32,678 nt of DNA from CAZCSJ01 sp964501445 (GTDB taxonomy: Bacteria; Patescibacteriota; Minisyncoccia; Sungbacterales; HO2-52-23): positions 1-32,678 of the forward strand of contig CAZCSJ010000009.1 in NCBI GenBank assembly GCA_964501445.1, written 5' to 3'. Within the stretch, counting starts at the first letter, position 1. Each line of letters begins with the position of its first letter. This document shows positions 13,816-21,568 of this stretch, one piece after another. Under the pieces are notes generated by a model. It was not told the DNA's origin and ran no database searches. It saw only the letters and a program-made list of their open reading frames with translations. The translations under genes and the position numbers were made by a program.

Positions 13816-14163
13816 ATGCGGCATCTGAAGAAAGGCAGAAAATTCGGTCGGCGTCGGAATCAGCGCCGCGCGTTAAAAAAGAGTGTCGCGACCGCATTTT
13901 TTCTTTGCGGGAAAATTCGTACCACAGAAGCGAAAGCAAGGGAGCTTCGGCCGGTGGTGGAAAAATATCTGACCCGCGCCAAAAATCCGACCCTCGCGAA
14001 TCGTCGTATTCTCGCGCGCGTGTTCGCCCCGGAGGTTTTGAAGCGCGCGATTGAAACCGCTGCGGGATATACGGGCCGTCCGGGAGGGTATACGCGGATT
14101 ATAAAATTGGGCGCGCGCAGAAGCGACAGCGCGAAGATGGCGATTTTAGAATTAGTTAAATGA
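13816..14163 (+). CDS. rplQ: Ribosomal protein L17 (bL17)
   Basis: A 115-residue L17 with the diagnostic start MRHLKKGRKFGRRRNQRRALKK, the middle KIRTTEAKARELRPVVEKYLTRAK and the end GGYTRIIKLGARRSDSAKMAILELV. L17 binds 23S near the exit tunnel. The gene is bracketed by repeats R2 and R3, and its own TGA stop is the first triplet of R3. No Shine-Dalgarno precedes it, only the repeat. Confidence 0.98.
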   Translation: MRHLKKGRKFGRRRNQRRALKKSVATAFFLCGKIRTTEAKARELRPVVEKYLTRAKNPTLANRRILARVFAPEVLKRAIETAAGYTGRPGGYTRIIKLGARRSDSAKMAILELVK

Positions 14164-14254
14164 GTTATTGAGTTTAATGAGTTTCGGTCGCCCTCGGCGA
14201 TCTCGAAGTTCAAAAACTCACCAACTCATTAAACTCACCAACTGATTAAACTAT
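14161..14254 (+). repeat. Stop-to-start repeat R3
   Basis: Starts with the rplQ stop codon (TGAGTTATTGAGTTTAATGAG), has centre GGTCGCCCTCGGCGATCTCG and ends AACTCACCAACTGATTAAACTAT just before the rplM ATG. Closely related to R2. Confidence 0.85.
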
Positions 14255-14605
14255 ATGGAGTATAAAATTGACGCCACAAACAGAATTCTCGGGCGGCTCG
14301 CGACGGAAGTTGCGATGGTGCTCCGCGGGAAAAATACCCCCGCCTTTGACCCCGCGCGCTTCTCCGCTCACCGGGTGACGGTTACCAATACCGATAAACT
14401 TCGGGTCACAGGCAAAAAAATGGAACAGAAACTCTATCGCCACCATTCAGGATATCACGGAGGTCTTAAAGAGGAGAAGTTAAAAGACAAACTGGTGAAA
14501 GATTCGCGTTGGGTGCTTAGAGAAGCAGTGTCGGGGATGCTGCCAAAGAACCGTCTCCGCGCGCGGATGCTGAAAAACCTCATCCTTATGAAGGGAGAAA
14601 AATAA
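14255..14605 (+). CDS. rplM: Ribosomal protein L13 (uL13)
   Basis: A 116-residue L13, shorter than the usual ~142 residues at the N-terminus. Conserved parts are present: DATNRILGRLATEVAMVLRGK, VTVTNTDKLRVTGKKMEQKLYRHHSGYHGG and AVSGMLPKNRLRARMLKNL. It is followed by rpsI after 10 bp, the normal L13-S9 pair, so the two are co-translated. Confidence 0.97.
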   Translation: MEYKIDATNRILGRLATEVAMVLRGKNTPAFDPARFSAHRVTVTNTDKLRVTGKKMEQKLYRHHSGYHGGLKEEKLKDKLVKDSRWVLREAVSGMLPKNRLRARMLKNLILMKGEK

Positions 14606-14615
14606 AATTTATCAC

Positions 14616-15152
14616 ATGGCAACCGCAGTAAAAGAGAAAAAAAAGAAAACAGCGCCTGTTCCTCTGTTGGAAGAGAAAACAGTGGCAGCGCCTCAAGAGG
14701 ACGCGGCTCCCGCAGAGTTTGACGCCGCGGCGATGTATGAGGAGGAGGCAGAGCAGGGGAAACCCGAGCGGTATTTTGAGGCGGTCGGCAGACGCAAGAC
14801 CGCGTCCGCGCGCGTGCGCTTGTATACCCGGCCAGGCGATTTTTTGGTGAATGAAAAGCGCTACAGCGAGTACTTCCCTACTGCTCCTTTGCAAAAAATT
14901 GTTGAGGAGTCGCTTCAAAAAATGAAGCTTTTCGGGCGATTCAAGGTGACGGTAAAGGTGTCCGGCGGCGGGCCGGTGAGCCAGGCAGAAGCCGTGCGGC
15001 ACGGCCTTGCCCGGTGTCTTATCAAATTCAACCCCGATTTCCGCAAACGCCTCAAGCGCGCAGGATTTCTCAAGCGCGACCCGCGCGCAAAAGAGCGCAA
15101 AAAATTTGGTTTGAAGAAAGCGCGGAGGGCGCCTCAGTGGCAGAAACGATAA
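14616..15152 (+). CDS. rpsI: Ribosomal protein S9 (uS9), N-terminally extended
   Basis: The conserved S9 body starts at about residue 52 (RYFEAVGRRKTASARVRLY) and includes VSGGGPVSQAEAVRHGLARCL. It ends RAPQWQKR, close to the QYSKR-type tail that contacts P-site tRNA. The first ~50 residues are an unusual Lys-then-Ala/Glu-rich extension (KEKKKKTAP..EEEAEQGKPE) of low complexity, probably disordered. Total length is 178 against about 130 usual. It is the last gene of the cluster before palindrome copy 3. Confidence 0.97.
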   Translation: MATAVKEKKKKTAPVPLLEEKTVAAPQEDAAPAEFDAAAMYEEEAEQGKPERYFEAVGRRKTASARVRLYTRPGDFLVNEKRYSEYFPTAPLQKIVEESLQKMKLFGRFKVTVKVSGGGPVSQAEAVRHGLARCLIKFNPDFRKRLKRAGFLKRDPRAKERKKFGLKKARRAPQWQKR

Positions 15153-15221
15153 AAGCGTTTTTGCTATTGAGTAAGGAGTGGGTGAGAGTGACATATAAAT
15201 GGCACTCAAAGTTTCTGTCAC

Positions 15222-15271
15222 CGGCAACATGTCACCTAATCCGCTCGAGCGGATTAGGTGACATGTTGCCG
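15222..15271. repeat. Palindrome copy 3, 50 bp perfect, with promoter remnant
   Basis: Same core as copies 1 and 2, extended to CGGCAACATGTCACC..GGTGACATGTTGCCG, centre 15246/15247. The right flank TACCGCACTATTCTTA matches the leader of the Cas2/PaaX-like gene (TACCGCACTACACTATTCTT on its coding strand), less five bases. No Cas2/PaaX-like gene follows, so this looks like a solo end. The rest of the 15153-15369 gap holds no gene. Confidence 0.95.
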
Positions 15272-15328
15272 TACCGCACTATTCTTAATTCTTTTTATGG
15301 TCGGCATCATCTATTCTATACAGAGCGA

Positions 15329-15364
15329 ACCATTCCCTTTTCTTTGGAGCGAAAAGGGAATGGT
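15329..15364 (-). terminator. Hairpin after the PEGA gene
   Basis: Perfect stem ACCATTCCCTTTTC/GAAAAGGGAATGGT with an 8-base loop, a few bases beyond the stop of the minus-strand gene. Read on the minus strand there is no long T run after the stem, so termination strength is uncertain. Confidence 0.5.
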
Positions 15365-15369
15365 GAGTT

Positions 15370-16449
15370 CTACAACCTCATCGTAAACCACGTCTTCCCC
15401 TTTTTGATAAAGATTGCTTCCGGGAGGTCGGGCGTGGTGAAGATTTCATCCACGCGTCCTTCTATGAGGGGCGCGGTGTTGCGGCCCCCTCGGCCGTCCA
15501 GTTCCGTTATGTAGACGCCGTCGCGCGTGAGGACGATAATATGCGCGTCATCACGGTGGTACCAGCGCGCGTAGAGCACCGGCGCGTCAAACTCCATGTT
15601 CTCGCGGGTATCTTTTTTCTGGAACGGCTGGTAGGAGTTCTCCGCGCGCCAGAGCACTTCAATTGTTTTTTCGTGGAAAAAGAGGATTTTCTCGCCATCC
15701 GTGTCAAACGCCACGTCCTTCACCCCGCCCTCAAGCGGCGCCACAGACGCGCCGTCAAAGAGGTAGAGCCCTCCCACCGGGTCAATGATTATGATTTCAT
15801 CGGCGGGCGACTTGAGAAATCGTACGGGTTTCTCCGAGAGGTAAAACCCCGGATGGCCGAGAGTTTCAATTACGCCACTCTCCGCGCGGCGCGCAAAAAA
15901 TCCGTTTTTGTCCACAAAGAATACTTCCCCATCAATTTCTCCAAATGAGTTCACATGGGGAGCGATAATTTTTCCTGTGGCGCGCTCGATCAAGTTTTGA
16001 TTCCGATCAATTCGAAATCCGGATGCCGGAGGCACAGAGGACGGCATGAGTGCGCGCTCATCGGGTGTGGACGTTGCGAGGGCACGTGTGTTTGGGTGCG
16101 GAAAGAGGAGCACATTTCGGAATTCCGCGACGCGGAGTGGAGCGACCTCTGTTCGTTTTGACCACGGCGTATATTCGGCTTTTTCAAGACGGACGAGATG
16201 CGTGCCCGCGGAAATGTCCATGAGGAGCGCGCTTCCCGAGAGGAGCGATGTTTCTTTGGCGAGCGCGCCGTTAAGGAAAATGGTGAGGCGCGGCGTTTTT
16301 GATTTAATGAAAATCCCGCCGGTGCGCTCCACCTCGTTCGTATCGGGGTCAATCGCAAATCCGAGCGCGTAGCCGATGATGACGGGAGTCGTCAGCATGA
16401 AAACGAGCACGAGCGAGTAGAAAAGAATGCGGCGTTCAACGCGTGTCAT
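15370..16449 (-). CDS. PEGA-domain protein with propeller-like C-terminus
   Basis: A 359-residue protein with an N-terminal membrane anchor (about 8-29, ILFYSLVLVFMLTTPVIIGYALG), then a PEGA-type beta domain (GGIFIKSKTPRLTIFLNGALAKETSLL..DISAGTHLVRLEKAEYTPWSK). The long C-terminal part has repeated strand-turn units (FFVDKNGFFARRAE, IIIDPVGGLYLFDGA, FDTDGEKILFFHEK, IIVLTRDGVYITELDG) that suggest a beta propeller. Such proteins are common in Parcubacteria and face the outside of the cell; their role is unknown. TATAAA six bases before the ATG (16456-16461, minus strand) predicts a leaderless mRNA. Confidence 0.75.
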   Translation of the reverse strand: MTRVERRILFYSLVLVFMLTTPVIIGYALGFAIDPDTNEVERTGGIFIKSKTPRLTIFLNGALAKETSLLSGSALLMDISAGTHLVRLEKAEYTPWSKRTEVAPLRVAEFRNVLLFPHPNTRALATSTPDERALMPSSVPPASGFRIDRNQNLIERATGKIIAPHVNSFGEIDGEVFFVDKNGFFARRAESGVIETLGHPGFYLSEKPVRFLKSPADEIIIIDPVGGLYLFDGASVAPLEGGVKDVAFDTDGEKILFFHEKTIEVLWRAENSYQPFQKKDTRENMEFDAPVLYARWYHRDDAHIIVLTRDGVYITELDGRGGRNTAPLIEGRVDEIFTTPDLPEAIFIKKGKTWFTMRL

Positions 16450-16517
16450 TACTTTTTTATACCAGAATATCGGTCAACTTGAAAATGGGCTTCCGATGAG
16501 AGTACGATGGGGACACC

Positions 16518-17828
16518 ATGAAAGACATGTTTGTGATACGCGGGGGCAACCCGCTCAAAGGAACGGTTTCGGTGCGCGGGTCCAAAAATGCGGCTTCAAA
16601 AATGATGGTTGCCTCGCTTCTTACCGATGAGCCCTGCACGCTTGAGAATGTTCCGCTCTCTGCAGAAATTGATATCACGCGGGAACTCTGCGAGATCATC
16701 GGGAGTATCGTGGAATCTCCGGGCGACCATCGCGTGGTGCTCCGCACGCCGTATGTGCGTACTTCGCTTGTGACGCATCTCTCGCGGAAAAACCGCATTC
16801 CGATTTTGGCAGTGGGGCCGCTCTTGTATCGTCGGGGCTTTGCGGAAATCCCGGTGCTCGGCGGGTGCCCCATCGGCCACCGACCGATTAATTTTCATAT
16901 TGACGCGCTCACAAAGATGGGAGTCGTGATTGAGCGAAGGGAACACTCGTATTTTGCCAAAGCCGAGCGGATTTTTGGCGCGGACATTTCCCTCGGGTAC
17001 CCCTCGGTGGGCGCGACTGAGAATATTCTTCTCACTGCAACGCTCGCGAAAGGATCAACCACGATACGCAATGCAGCGGTAGAGCCGGAGATTTTAAATG
17101 TAATAGAGATGCTCCGCGCGATGGGCGCGGATATTGCGGTGAATGGCAGAGAGCGCTTGATTACGATTCATGGTGTCTCAAAACTTCACGGAGTTACGGC
17201 GCGCGTGATTCCGGATAGAAACGAAGTGGTATCGTTTGCGTGCGCCGCGTTTGCGACCGGGGGCGACCTCTCAATTCCCGATGTGGAAGAGTCGCACCTC
17301 GCGGCGTTTCTTGCGGGTGCGCGCGCGATCGGTGCTACGTGGGAATTTTCGGGCGGGCATCTCCGTTTTTTTGGAAACAAGCCCTATCGCGCCATTGCCA
17401 TTGAAACCGCGCCCCACCCGGGGTTTATGACCGATTGGCAGCAGCCATTTGCGGTTGTCTTGACGCAGGCAGAGGGCACGTCCATACTACACGAGACCGT
17501 GTACGAAGACCGCTTCGGATACACGAAAGATTTGAAGCGAATGGGCGCGGATATTGAGGTCACGGACGAGTGTCTTTCGGATACGGCATGCCGTTTCAAA
17601 GGCAAAGGATTTCATCACAGCGCCCGTATCACCGGACCCACTGCATTGAAAGGCGCTGACATCGCCATCACCGATCTTCGTGCCGGAATTGCGCATATCA
17701 TTGCCGCGCTCGCGGCTCGCGGCGAGTCGCGGATCTCGGGACTTGAACACATTGATAGGGGGTATGAGAGGATAGAGGAACGGTTGCGAGAGGTGGGAGC
17801 GGATATGGAAAGGGTAAAATCCAAATGA
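16518..17828 (+). CDS. murA: UDP-N-acetylglucosamine 1-carboxyvinyltransferase
   Basis: MurA transfers enolpyruvate from PEP to UDP-GlcNAc, the first committed step of peptidoglycan synthesis. Visible motifs: RGSKNAASKMMVASLL (20-35), the catalytic loop with C117 (LGGCPIGHRPINFHI), PHPGFMTDWQQPF and DLRAGIAHIIAALAARG near the end. The presence of C117 predicts fosfomycin sensitivity by family rule. Length 436 is slightly above the usual ~420. Divergent from the PEGA gene; a weak TTGAAA-18-TACGAT promoter ends nine bases before the ATG. A cell wall is therefore made, in agreement with mreB next door. Confidence 0.97.
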   Translation: MKDMFVIRGGNPLKGTVSVRGSKNAASKMMVASLLTDEPCTLENVPLSAEIDITRELCEIIGSIVESPGDHRVVLRTPYVRTSLVTHLSRKNRIPILAVGPLLYRRGFAEIPVLGGCPIGHRPINFHIDALTKMGVVIERREHSYFAKAERIFGADISLGYPSVGATENILLTATLAKGSTTIRNAAVEPEILNVIEMLRAMGADIAVNGRERLITIHGVSKLHGVTARVIPDRNEVVSFACAAFATGGDLSIPDVEESHLAAFLAGARAIGATWEFSGGHLRFFGNKPYRAIAIETAPHPGFMTDWQQPFAVVLTQAEGTSILHETVYEDRFGYTKDLKRMGADIEVTDECLSDTACRFKGKGFHHSARITGPTALKGADIAITDLRAGIAHIIAALAARGESRISGLEHIDRGYERIEERLREVGADMERVKSK

Positions 17829-17912
17829 CAAAATCCAAAGTTCAAATCAAATCTAAAACTCAAAATCCAAAATGTTTTGAAATTTGGGCTTTGAAATTTG
17901 GATTTTTAAAGT
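17829..17912 (+). repeat. AT-rich inverted-repeat spacer
   Basis: CAAAATCCAAAGTTCAAATC-like units on the left pair with GAAATTTGGGCTTTGAAATTTGGATTTT on the right. Low complexity, no gene. Same class as the spacers at 7767, 11499 and 27847. Confidence 0.65.
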
Positions 17913-18923
17913 ATGTTTCTCCGTAAAATTGGCATTGATCTTGGCACGGCAAACACTCTTGTCTTTGTTCCGAAGAAGGGTGTGGTTATTAATGAACCGT
18001 CGGTGGTCGCGGTTTCCCGCGATGAAAATCGGGTGCTCGCGGTGGGGAGCGAGGCGCGTCTTATGATTGGCCGGACACCTGACACGATTGTGGCGTATCG
18101 TCCCCTTCGCGATGGCGTGATTGCCGACTATCGCGTCACAGAAGCAATGCTCCGCTACTTTATCAATAAAGCAGGCGGAAGATTCCGTCTCTTCCGTCCG
18201 GAGGTTATGGTATCAGCCCCCGCGGGCGTGACCTCAACCGAGCGAAGAGCTGTGATTGAAGCGAGCATCCAGGCAGGAGCCCGCGCCGCGTATGTGGTGA
18301 AAGAACCGGTTTTGGCAGCAATCGGCGCGGGGATTCCGATAAACGAGCCCTCGGGCCACATGGTGGTGGATATCGGCGGCGGCACCACCGATATTGCCGT
18401 AATTTCTCTTGGCGGGATTGTGGCGTCCACTTCGGTCAAAGTCGCGGGAAACCGCTTTGACCAGGCAATTGCCGATTACATCAAAAAGAACTATAACCTC
18501 GCGATTGGCGAACGGACCGCCGAGGATATAAAAATAAAAATTGGTTCTGCAGTGCCGATTGACGACGAGAGCATGCGTCTTACCATCAAGGGCCGCGACT
18601 TGATGTTTGGCCTGCCAAAAGTGGTGGAAATCCATTCCGCGGAAGTGACAGAGGCGATTTCCGATGAACTGGACGAGGTGATGCGCGCGATCAAATCCGT
18701 GCTCCACGACACCCCGCCGGAGCTTGCCGCAGACATCATGGAGAAGGGAATTGTCCTGACCGGCGGCGGTGCGCTCTTGCGAAACATTGACGAACTTGTG
18801 TATCAGGAGACCGGCGTTCCCGCCTACATCGCCGACGAGCCGCTTTTGTGCGTCGCAAAGGGCACGGGAATCGCGCTTGAACATTTGGATGTCTACAAGC
18901 GGAGCATCATGTCAAAGCGGTGA
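17913..18923 (+). CDS. mreB: Rod-shape protein MreB
   Basis: A 336-residue bacterial actin, full length. The ATP-binding signatures are IGIDLGTANTLVFV (6-19), MVVDIGGGTTDIAVISLGG (about 150-168) and GIVLTGGGALLRNID (about 284-298). It also has the family phrase RPLRDGVIADYRVTEAML. MreB guides lateral wall synthesis in rods, so the cell may not be a simple coccus. murA lies just upstream on the same strand. No mreC or rodA follows. Confidence 0.97.
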   Translation: MFLRKIGIDLGTANTLVFVPKKGVVINEPSVVAVSRDENRVLAVGSEARLMIGRTPDTIVAYRPLRDGVIADYRVTEAMLRYFINKAGGRFRLFRPEVMVSAPAGVTSTERRAVIEASIQAGARAAYVVKEPVLAAIGAGIPINEPSGHMVVDIGGGTTDIAVISLGGIVASTSVKVAGNRFDQAIADYIKKNYNLAIGERTAEDIKIKIGSAVPIDDESMRLTIKGRDLMFGLPKVVEIHSAEVTEAISDELDEVMRAIKSVLHDTPPELAADIMEKGIVLTGGGALLRNIDELVYQETGVPAYIADEPLLCVAKGTGIALEHLDVYKRSIMSKR

Positions 18924-18943
18924 AGCTGTGATATTGTAGACAT

Positions 18944-19099
18944 ATGGGATACGAAGCGAAAAAGACCGAGCATTCGGGAGCCAAACATGGAAACGGCGCT
19001 TACTGGGGGCCAAAAAGAGATGCGAAGCAAGAGAGCAATAAGATCCGCAGATGTCAGGCAAAAGGGATAATACAGAAGCAGATTGGCCACTCTACATGA
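18944..19099 (+). CDS. Small conserved basic protein
   Basis: A 51-residue protein MGYEAKKTEHSGAKHGNGAYWG.. with a compact N-terminal motif (EHSGAKHGNGAYWGPKRDAK) and a basic helix (SNKIRRCQAKGI). I recognise the EHSGAK-GxGxYWG style from small hypothetical proteins in many CPR and other bacterial genomes, but no function is known to me. It lies 20 bp after mreB, on the same strand. Start chosen as the first ATG; no Shine-Dalgarno is visible. Confidence 0.65.
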   Translation: MGYEAKKTEHSGAKHGNGAYWGPKRDAKQESNKIRRCQAKGIIQKQIGHST

Positions 19100-19116
19100 T
19101 GAGGCGACGTAGCAAA

Positions 19117-19145
19117 TTGACTATATTGGTAAATATATCTACAAT
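19117..19145 (+). promoter_or_regulatory. Promoter and possible operator of VapBC-like pair
   Basis: TTGACT (19117-19122), 17-base spacer, TACAAT (19140-19145), six bases, ATG 19152. Arms ATATTG (19123-19128) and CAATAT (19142-19147) form an inverted repeat around the spacer and -10 box, as expected for an autoregulated toxin-antitoxin operon. Confidence 0.65.
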
Positions 19146-19151
19146 ATTGCT

Positions 19152-19313
19152 ATGCAAAAAACCATTGCGAGAAATCAATCTTTAAGCCGTCTACGTGGAG
19201 TAGCTCAATTGTCAATTTTGGAGCGATTGTATATATGGCGGAAAAAATATAGCTCGAAGTTGAAAGGGTGGAACGAAGTTAAGGCAATAAGAAAGTTACG
19301 TGAAAGCAGGTGA
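19152..19313 (+). CDS. Putative VapB-like antitoxin
   Basis: A 53-residue, strongly basic protein (MQKTIARNQSLSRLRGVAQL..WRKKYSSKLKGWNEVKAIRKLRESR) that ends 11 bp before the PIN-domain gene and follows a promoter with inverted repeats. Position and size fit an antitoxin. The sequence shows no AbrB, RHH or Phd motif that I can recognise, and the basic charge is unusual for the toxin-binding part, so this is a guess from context. Confidence 0.5.
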   Translation: MQKTIARNQSLSRLRGVAQLSILERLYIWRKKYSSKLKGWNEVKAIRKLRESR

Positions 19314-19324
19314 GCGCTTTGTGA

Positions 19325-19726
19325 ATGATTGTACTCGATGCCTCAGTAGTCGCAAAATGGTTTAAGCCCGACGAGGTATCCTCGCAGGCGGATTTTTATT
19401 TGACTGAGCATACGGCAGGTAGAGAATCCATTGCAGTACCAACCCTTCTCTTATATGAACTTACGAGTGTTCTCCGGCACTCGGCGAAGTTGTCAAAAAT
19501 AAGTATCGAGACCGCCTTGATCATTCTTTTTGATGCGCGGCTCACTTTTGTAAGTCCCGACGACCAACTGCTTATTACTGCGGTAGAAATAAGTGAGCAC
19601 ACGGGCATTTCTATTTATGATGCATCCTATGTAGCACTGGCTCAAAGATTGAATTGCGTCTTGGTGACCGCCGATAAGAAACTCGCACACACAGCAAAGA
19701 CGACTGTGGCGATCACCCTCCTCTAA
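19325..19726 (+). CDS. vapC: PIN-domain toxin, VapC family
   Basis: A 133-residue PIN-domain protein. The four acidic residues that bind Mg2+ are at D5 (MIVLDASVVAKWF), E45 (LLLYELTSVL), D99 (SIYDASYVALAQ) and D117 (VLVTADKKL). VapC toxins are RNases that cut tRNA or rRNA. It is downstream of a small ORF likely to be its antitoxin. All catalytic residues are intact, so it should be active if not neutralised. The Cys-rich gene starts 5 bp after its stop and may be read through. Confidence 0.92.
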   Translation: MIVLDASVVAKWFKPDEVSSQADFYLTEHTAGRESIAVPTLLLYELTSVLRHSAKLSKISIETALIILFDARLTFVSPDDQLLITAVEISEHTGISIYDASYVALAQRLNCVLVTADKKLAHTAKTTVAITLL

Positions 19727-19731
19727 GCGGT

Positions 19732-21513
19732 ATGACGCAAGAAACCCGCACCTGCCAAAATTGCAAAAATCCGTTTCAAATCGATCCGGAGGACTTTGCA
19801 TTCTACGAAAAAATCAAAGTCCCTCCGCCGACGTTTTGCCCGCAATGCCGGATGCAGAGACGAATGGTGTGGAGGAACGATAAAACTCTCTATATAAGAA
19901 AGGATGACCACACGGGTAAGGATATTTTTTCCATGTTTTCAGATACCGCGCCGATTACGGTGTGGGATCATGTGGAATGGTGGTCGGATTCGTGGGACGC
20001 TATGGAGTACGGAAAAGATATTGATTGGTCGCGTCCGTTTCTTGAGCAAGTGAAAGAACTTATCCGTGAAGTGCCATGGGCGAGCCGTGCGGTACATAAT
20101 CTTGTCCGAAGCGACTATTGTAACAACGCGAGCGACCTTAAAGATTGCTATTTAGTGTTTGGTTCCGTACTGGTTGAGAACTCCGCATATTGTCTTAACA
20201 TATCTCATTCGAAGGATTGTTTTGATTGCGGATACGTGGGTAATGGAGAACTTTCTTATGAAGGTTTTTTGAATCTTCATTGCTACCGCGCGATTTTTTC
20301 CTCGCATTGCGCGAGTTCAAATGATATTTTATTTTGTCGCGATTGTATCGGGGTGAGTAATTGTTTTGGATGCGTGGGACTTCGCGGCAAGTCCTACTAT
20401 ATTTTCAACGAACCATACTCAAAAGAAAAGTATGAGGAGAAAGTGAAGAGTTTTGACCTTGCGTCTCATAAAAAATTGCAGGAGATGAAAGAGCGCGTAC
20501 GTCAATTCTGGCTGCGCTATCCGGTGCGCTACGTCCATGAGTATCACAATGTGAATACGACAGGGGAGTATATATATGAGTCAAGAAATGTAAAGGACTC
20601 TTTTCATATAAAAGGAGGGGAAAATTTGAGATACTGCCAGTATCTCTATACGCCTACATGTCGTGATTCGTATGATCATTTTCGCTACGGTCTGAATAGC
20701 GAGCTTGTGTACGAGAGCGTGGTGTGTGGAGATAATGCGTCTCAGCTCCGTTTCTGTTATGACTGCCGATTGTCCTGTTTAGATTTCCAGTACTGCCTTA
20801 ATTCTTATTTCTCTTCGTACCTTTTCGGGTGTGTGGGGATCCGCAGCAAATCGTATTGCATTTTGAATACGCAGTATTCAAAAGAGGAATACGAAGCGCT
20901 CGTGCCCAAAATAATCGCGCATATGAATGCGATGCCGTATACGGACAGGAACGGCAGGGTGTATCGCTACGGAGAATTTTTTCCTCCTGAGTTTTCACCC
21001 TTTGCATATAACGAAACAGTTGCACATGACCACTTTCCTTTGACGCAAGAAGAGGCGCGCGCGGCAGGATACGAATGGAAAGAAGCAGAGAAAAAGAATC
21101 ATTCCGCAACTCGAGATGCGAAAAATCTCCCCGATAGGATTGCTGACGTTTCTGATGACGTGCTTAAAGATACTATCGCATGTGTGCATAACAGAACATG
21201 TGGTGAACAGTGTACTGTCGCCTTTCGTCTTATACCAACGGAGCTTACATTTTATCGCAAAATGAATCTCCCGCTCCCGCGGCTTTGTCCCAATTGCCGG
21301 CATGCGGCGCGGATACAACAGAGAAATCCGATACAGCTCTGGCAGAGAACGTGCCAGTGCGCGGGAGCGGCATCCGAAAACGGGGTATACCAAAACCAAG
21401 TTCTGCATTCCCACGGTGCTACTCCATGCCAAAACGAATTTGAGACAAGTTATGCCCCGGGGCGGCAGGATATCGTCTACTGTAAGTCCTGTTACCAGAA
21501 CGAAATCACCTAA
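19732..21513 (+). CDS. Large Cys-rich zinc-ribbon protein
   Basis: A 593-residue protein with dozens of cysteines. The N-terminus (C8-x2-C11..FYEKIKVPPPTFCPQCR, C36/C39) and C-terminus (TCGEQC..FYRKMNLPLPRLCPNCR, about 490-525) carry two copies of the same zinc-ribbon module. Between them is a repeat-rich body of DCxx/NCxxC units, with a clear duplication: FGCVGLRGKSYYIFNEPYSKEKY (about 210) and FGCVGIRSKSYCILNTQYSKEEY (about 363). The spacing suggests a right-handed beta-helix with stacked Cys ladders. I recognise the type as a recurrent CPR family, but its function is unknown to me. It lacks signal peptide and membrane helices, so it is probably cytoplasmic. Confidence 0.7.
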   Translation: MTQETRTCQNCKNPFQIDPEDFAFYEKIKVPPPTFCPQCRMQRRMVWRNDKTLYIRKDDHTGKDIFSMFSDTAPITVWDHVEWWSDSWDAMEYGKDIDWSRPFLEQVKELIREVPWASRAVHNLVRSDYCNNASDLKDCYLVFGSVLVENSAYCLNISHSKDCFDCGYVGNGELSYEGFLNLHCYRAIFSSHCASSNDILFCRDCIGVSNCFGCVGLRGKSYYIFNEPYSKEKYEEKVKSFDLASHKKLQEMKERVRQFWLRYPVRYVHEYHNVNTTGEYIYESRNVKDSFHIKGGENLRYCQYLYTPTCRDSYDHFRYGLNSELVYESVVCGDNASQLRFCYDCRLSCLDFQYCLNSYFSSYLFGCVGIRSKSYCILNTQYSKEEYEALVPKIIAHMNAMPYTDRNGRVYRYGEFFPPEFSPFAYNETVAHDHFPLTQEEARAAGYEWKEAEKKNHSATRDAKNLPDRIADVSDDVLKDTIACVHNRTCGEQCTVAFRLIPTELTFYRKMNLPLPRLCPNCRHAARIQQRNPIQLWQRTCQCAGAASENGVYQNQVLHSHGATPCQNEFETSYAPGRQDIVYCKSCYQNEIT

Positions 21514-21530
21514 GTCAGCAATTGCGTACC

Positions 21531-21559
21531 TTCAGAACGTTCTCTAAAAATGGTATACT
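21531..21559 (+). promoter_or_regulatory. Putative promoter of TraG-like gene
   Basis: TTCAGA (21531-21536), 17-base spacer, TATACT (21554-21559), nine bases before the ATG at 21569, so the leader is at most a few bases. Confidence 0.5.
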
Positions 21560-21568
21560 GAAATCGCT

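Noticed and set aside
15297..15514. ATG after palindrome copy 3 as a surviving Cas2/PaaX-like gene
   Set aside because: The frame does not resemble that protein and runs into the antisense of the PEGA gene.
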